Shown here in pieces: positions 61,530 through 64,000 of a stretch of DNA of 64,000 bases. The stretch comes from an uncultured Phascolarctobacterium sp. Its GTDB lineage: Bacteria > Bacillota > Negativicutes > Acidaminococcales > Acidaminococcaceae. Below the pieces are notes generated by a model. It made no database searches. It was given only the letters and a program-made list of their open reading frames with translations, and was not told the origin of the DNA. The position numbers were made by a program, and so were the translations under genes. The stretch covers positions 1 to 64,000 of the forward strand of contig URXU01000007.1 in the NCBI GenBank assembly GCA_900552005.1. The letters run 5' to 3'. How positions within the stretch are numbered: the first letter of the stretch is position 1; each line of letters opens with the position of its first letter.

Positions 61530-61895
61530 TTGCTGAAACAGGTAACAGATATGGTAAAAGAAGCAGTCAGACGTATAGGGAAAACAGATTGCTTAATACT
61601 GCATAGTGATCAGGGATGGCAATACCAGCATAAGGCATATCGGAAGCTATTAAAAGAAAACGGCATAATCCAGAGTATGTCAAGGAAAGGTAACCGTTTG
61701 GATAATGCCGTAATAGAAAATTTATTTGGGCTGCTGAAATCAGAATTATTCTATTTTGAGAAATTTAAGTCGATAGAAGACTTCAGGGAGAAGTTAGACG
61801 AATATATAGATTATTACAATAACCGAAGGATAAAGACAAAGTTAAAAGGACTCAGCCCGGTAGAATACCGGACCAAGTCCTTAATAACCGCTTAA
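61530..61895 (+). pseudogene. IS3-family OrfB transposase remnant (C-terminal third)
   Basis: About 120 residues of the rve integrase core: LILHSDQGWQYQHKAY carries the second Asp, NAVIENLFGLLKSE the Glu of the DDE triad, and KGLSPVEYRTKS the usual end. The first Asp and the N-terminal domain are deleted, so no active transposase can be made. Confidence 0.85.
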
Positions 61896-61952
61896 TTATT
61901 TTGTCCAACTTTTTGGGTGCATATCAAATGCAGAAGGTTTTTGTTTTAGGTA

Positions 61953-63629
61953 TTATTTTGTCTCAGGAACTTTAAGTACTGCGCCGGTTGCAGCAGAAGT
62001 TACCAAGGCTGCATAACGTGCTAAATAGCCGGATTTTACTTTTGGCGGCGGGCAAACCCAATTTTTGCGGCGTTCAGCCAGCTCAGCATCAGAGAGCTTA
62101 ACATTCAGAGTACGATTAGGAATATCTATTTCAATGATATCACCGTCCTGAATCAGAGCGATATTGCCGCCTTCGCGTGCTTCAGGAGAAATATGACCTA
62201 TGCAGGCGCCTCTGGTAGCGCCGGAGAAGCGTCCATCTGTAAGCAGCGCAACGTCTTTGTCAAGTCCCATACCGGCAAGAACAGATGTGGGATTGAGCAT
62301 TTCGCGCATGCCGGGGCCGCCTTTAGGTCCTTCATAACGAATAACCACAACGTCGCCTTTTTCAATCTTTTTACCGCAGATAGCAGCGATAGCTTCATCT
62401 TCAGAATTAAAAACTTTGGCAGGACCGGTATGCTTGAGCATTTCTTCGGCAACGGCACTTTCTTTAACAACACTGCATTCAGGAGCGATGTTGCCTTTCA
62501 AAACAGCAATGCCGCCGGTTTTGCGATAAGGATCTTCGACAGAATGGATAACATCAGGACGGGTAATGACAGCGTCTTTAATTACCTGACCGATGGTTTT
62601 GCCGGTAACTGTAAGGCAGGATTTACTGATGAGTTTAAGTTTATCCAGTTCGTGCATTACAGCAGGAATACCGCCGGCTTCGTTTAGGTCGATGATATGA
62701 TGGGTACCGCCGGGACTGAGTTTGGTCAGATAAGGAGTTTTCTTACTGATTTTGTCAAAAAGATCAAGCGGCAGTTCAACGCCTGCTTCGTGAGCAATAG
62801 CCGGCAGATGCAGAGCAGTATTGGAAGAACCGCCGATGGCCATATCTACGGTGATGGCATTTTTAAAGGCTTTCAAAGTCATGATATCACGCGGACAAAT
62901 ATTCTTCTTCAACAATTCCATAACCGTCATGCCTGCATGCTTAGCCAGTGCAATGCGGGCCCCGTTAAAAGCAGCCGGAATAGTGCCGTTGCCGGGCAAG
63001 CCCATACCGAGCACTTCTGTCAGGCAGTTCATGGTATTGGCGGTGAACAGACCGGAGCAGCTGCCGCAGCCCGGGCAGGCCGCATGTTCAATTTCAGATA
63101 ACTGGCATTTATCAATTTGTCCGGATTCAAAGCGGCCGGCAGCTTCAAAAACTGTGGAAACACTGATGTCTTTGCCGTTTAAACGACCGGGAAGCATCGG
63201 ACCGCCGCTGACAACAACTGTAGGAATATTTAAACGTGCGGCTGCCATAAGCATGCCGGGGACAATTTTATCACAGTTTGGAATAAGAACCAGACCGTCA
63301 AACGCATGACCGTTGGCTACGGCCTCAATGCTGTCGGCAATCAGTTCACGACTGGCCAGGGGATATTTCATACCGTCATGACCCATGGCAATACCATCAC
63401 AAATACCGATAGCAGGTACTTCAATAGGAGTGCCGCCTGCTTCCAATATGCCGTATTTGACAGCCTTGGCAATGGTATCAAGGTGCATGTGACCAGGAAT
63501 AATTTCATTTTGAGCATTAACTACGCCAATGAGCGGTTTTTTTAATTCTTCTTCTGTATAACCCATGGCATAAAATAATGAACGATGGGCTGCACGCGTA
63601 GAGCCCTTTTTTACTTCTGTACTTCGCAT
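61953..63629 (-). CDS. ilvD: Dihydroxyacid dehydratase
   Basis: A protein of 558 residues. Fe-S cysteines are in NCDKIVPGM and CPGCGSCSGLFTANTMNC (residues in parts); GGSSNTALHLPA and DGRFSGATRGACIGH follow. It makes the 2-keto acids for isoleucine and valine. It is transcribed from its own promoter. The RBS GAAAGAGG is 9 bases from the ATG. No T-box or leader peptide is evident in its leader of about 50 bases. Confidence 0.97.
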   Translation of the reverse strand: MRSTEVKKGSTRAAHRSLFYAMGYTEEELKKPLIGVVNAQNEIIPGHMHLDTIAKAVKYGILEAGGTPIEVPAIGICDGIAMGHDGMKYPLASRELIADSIEAVANGHAFDGLVLIPNCDKIVPGMLMAAARLNIPTVVVSGGPMLPGRLNGKDISVSTVFEAAGRFESGQIDKCQLSEIEHAACPGCGSCSGLFTANTMNCLTEVLGMGLPGNGTIPAAFNGARIALAKHAGMTVMELLKKNICPRDIMTLKAFKNAITVDMAIGGSSNTALHLPAIAHEAGVELPLDLFDKISKKTPYLTKLSPGGTHHIIDLNEAGGIPAVMHELDKLKLISKSCLTVTGKTIGQVIKDAVITRPDVIHSVEDPYRKTGGIAVLKGNIAPECSVVKESAVAEEMLKHTGPAKVFNSEDEAIAAICGKKIEKGDVVVIRYEGPKGGPGMREMLNPTSVLAGMGLDKDVALLTDGRFSGATRGACIGHISPEAREGGNIALIQDGDIIEIDIPNRTLNVKLSDAELAERRKNWVCPPPKVKSGYLARYAALVTSAATGAVLKVPETK

Positions 63630-63681
63630 TTTTTGAACCTCTTTCCCTTAAATAAAAAACTTAATTTTTGAAATTATTAAG

Positions 63682-63710
63682 ATTTTACTTTTTTTTATGA
63701 TAAATGTCAA
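63682..63710 (-). promoter_or_regulatory. Promoter of ilvD
   Basis: On the minus strand TTGACA and TAAAAT are separated by 17 bp, about 53 bases before the start. Confidence 0.8.
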
Positions 63711-63826
63711 TTTTACTTGCGGTATTTACAATATATGGAAGAAAAGTATAAAAAAATTAACACTATTATTATTTTCCTGACAAAATATTTCATGGATTTT
63801 TCACTCGCAAAAAACACAACTTATTA

Positions 63827-63832
63827 TATAAT
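63827..63832 (+). promoter_or_regulatory. -10 element of the fabK-like gene
   Basis: TATAAT within TTATTATATAATATAAA, about 47 bases before the start; no good -35 is seen. Confidence 0.45.
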
Positions 63833-63878
63833 ATAAAGCAGAAGTGCAAATATCATTTTAGATAAAGAGGTGCATATT

Positions 63879-64000
63879 ATGGAAACTAAATTAACAAAGC
63901 TTTTAGGTATCAAATATCCTATTATCCAGGGCGGTATGGCGTGGACTTCTGATGCAGTTTTGGCTGCAGCTGTTTCCAATGCCGGCGGTGCTGGTATTAT
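63879..64000 (+). CDS. fabK: Enoyl-ACP reductase II / nitronate monooxygenase family, partial (FabK-like)
   Basis: Only the first 40 codons are in the window: METKLTKLLGIKYPIIQGG, then MAWTSDAVLAAAVSNAGGAG. This start is typical of FabK, the FMN enoyl-ACP reductase of many Firmicutes, but 2-nitropropane dioxygenase-type proteins begin similarly. RBS AAAGAGGTG. The remainder lies outside. Confidence 0.75.
   Translation, partial: METKLTKLLGIKYPIIQGGMAWTSDAVLAAAVSNAGGAGI

Larger units (their letters stand above)
61114..61926 (+). mobile_element. Defective IS3-family element (IS150 group-like)
   Basis: The ends TGAACTGCACCCCAAAAGTT and, inverted, TGATATGCACCCAAAAAGTT match at about 16 of 20 positions. 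AAT flanks both ends (61111-61113 and 61927-61929), a 3-bp target duplication. Inside are an orfA remnant with two frameshifts and the C-terminal third of the orfB transposase, joined by a deletion of several hundred bases. The element is 813 bp instead of about 1.4-1.5 kb and cannot move by itself. Confidence 0.88.

Noticed and set aside
63630..63878. T-box or leader-peptide attenuator for ilvD
   Set aside because: The leader after the promoter is only about 50 bases and A/T rich, with no T-box core and no run of Ile/Val/Leu codons.
1..64000. CRISPR arrays, tRNA, rRNA, prophage or toxin-antitoxin loci
   Set aside because: I looked for spaced direct repeats, CCA-ended cloverleafs, rRNA signatures and short overlapping gene pairs and found none.

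Overview
The window is a stretch of chromosomal core genome, about 44 percent G+C by eye and very densely coded, mostly on the plus strand. Gene content and order are those of the Firmicutes: a yicC-remA-gmk-rpoZ-coaBC run leading to priA-def-fmt-rsmB-rlmN-prpC-prkC-rsgA-rpe, ribDE-ribBA-ribH behind an FMN riboswitch, recA-recX-rny, and miaB-mutS-mutL-miaA-hfq. Hfq, an MsbA-like exporter, HtpX and a B12 adenosyltransferase in the same window fit a diderm anaerobe of the class Negativicutes, perhaps near Phascolarctobacterium/Acidaminococcaceae. That placement is inference; no rRNA gene is present to test it.

Layout. 1-11.1 kb: ABC exporter; tRNA methyltransferase TrmK, Nif3-like protein, HD exonuclease and a SprT/YgjP-type protease; a two-component system; YqeG phosphatase, a nitrilase-type amidase, a secreted VanX-type dipeptidase, YlbF and MurB. 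11.1-15.1 kb: an unknown protein, a ferredoxin-nitroreductase, a YdcF membrane protein and convergent rqcH. 15.1-31.3 kb: the large housekeeping cluster from yicC to rpe, with metK under a SAM-I riboswitch inserted between coaBC and priA. 31.3-35.1 kb: the complete riboflavin operon. 35.1-44.3 kb: hslO, recA (with an SOS box inside its promoter), recX, rny, an unknown zinc-ribbon protein, rpmB (minus), recG, a TVP38-type membrane protein and a glycerol-1-phosphate dehydrogenase homologue. 44.3-46.0 kb: two minus-strand genes of unknown function. 46.2-54.1 kb: miaB, mutS, mutL, a methyltransferase, miaA and hfq. 54.2-61.1 kb: xerD, a divergent polysaccharide deacetylase, a class III aminotransferase, an SRPBCC protein, htpX, an M42 peptidase, ndk and a cob(I)alamin adenosyltransferase. 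61.1-61.9 kb: a dead, internally deleted IS3-family element flanked by a 3-bp AAT repeat. 62-64 kb: ilvD (minus) and the start of a fabK-like gene.

Control is legible in many places: two riboswitches, one LexA/SOS box, numerous sigma-A promoters with 17-bp spacers, a recurring extended -10 (TGTTATAAT), bidirectional terminators between convergent genes, and a possible attenuator or small RNA between recX and rny.

I saw no CRISPR array, prophage, rRNA, tRNA or obvious new defence system. The points most worth following are the rny leader with its unclear start codon, the non-RD (HCD) PrkC kinase, the bacterial G1PDH homologue, the VanX-type enzyme without a van cluster, the 18-bp palindrome in front of ndk, and the IS3 remnant whose left-end hairpin may terminate the preceding gene.
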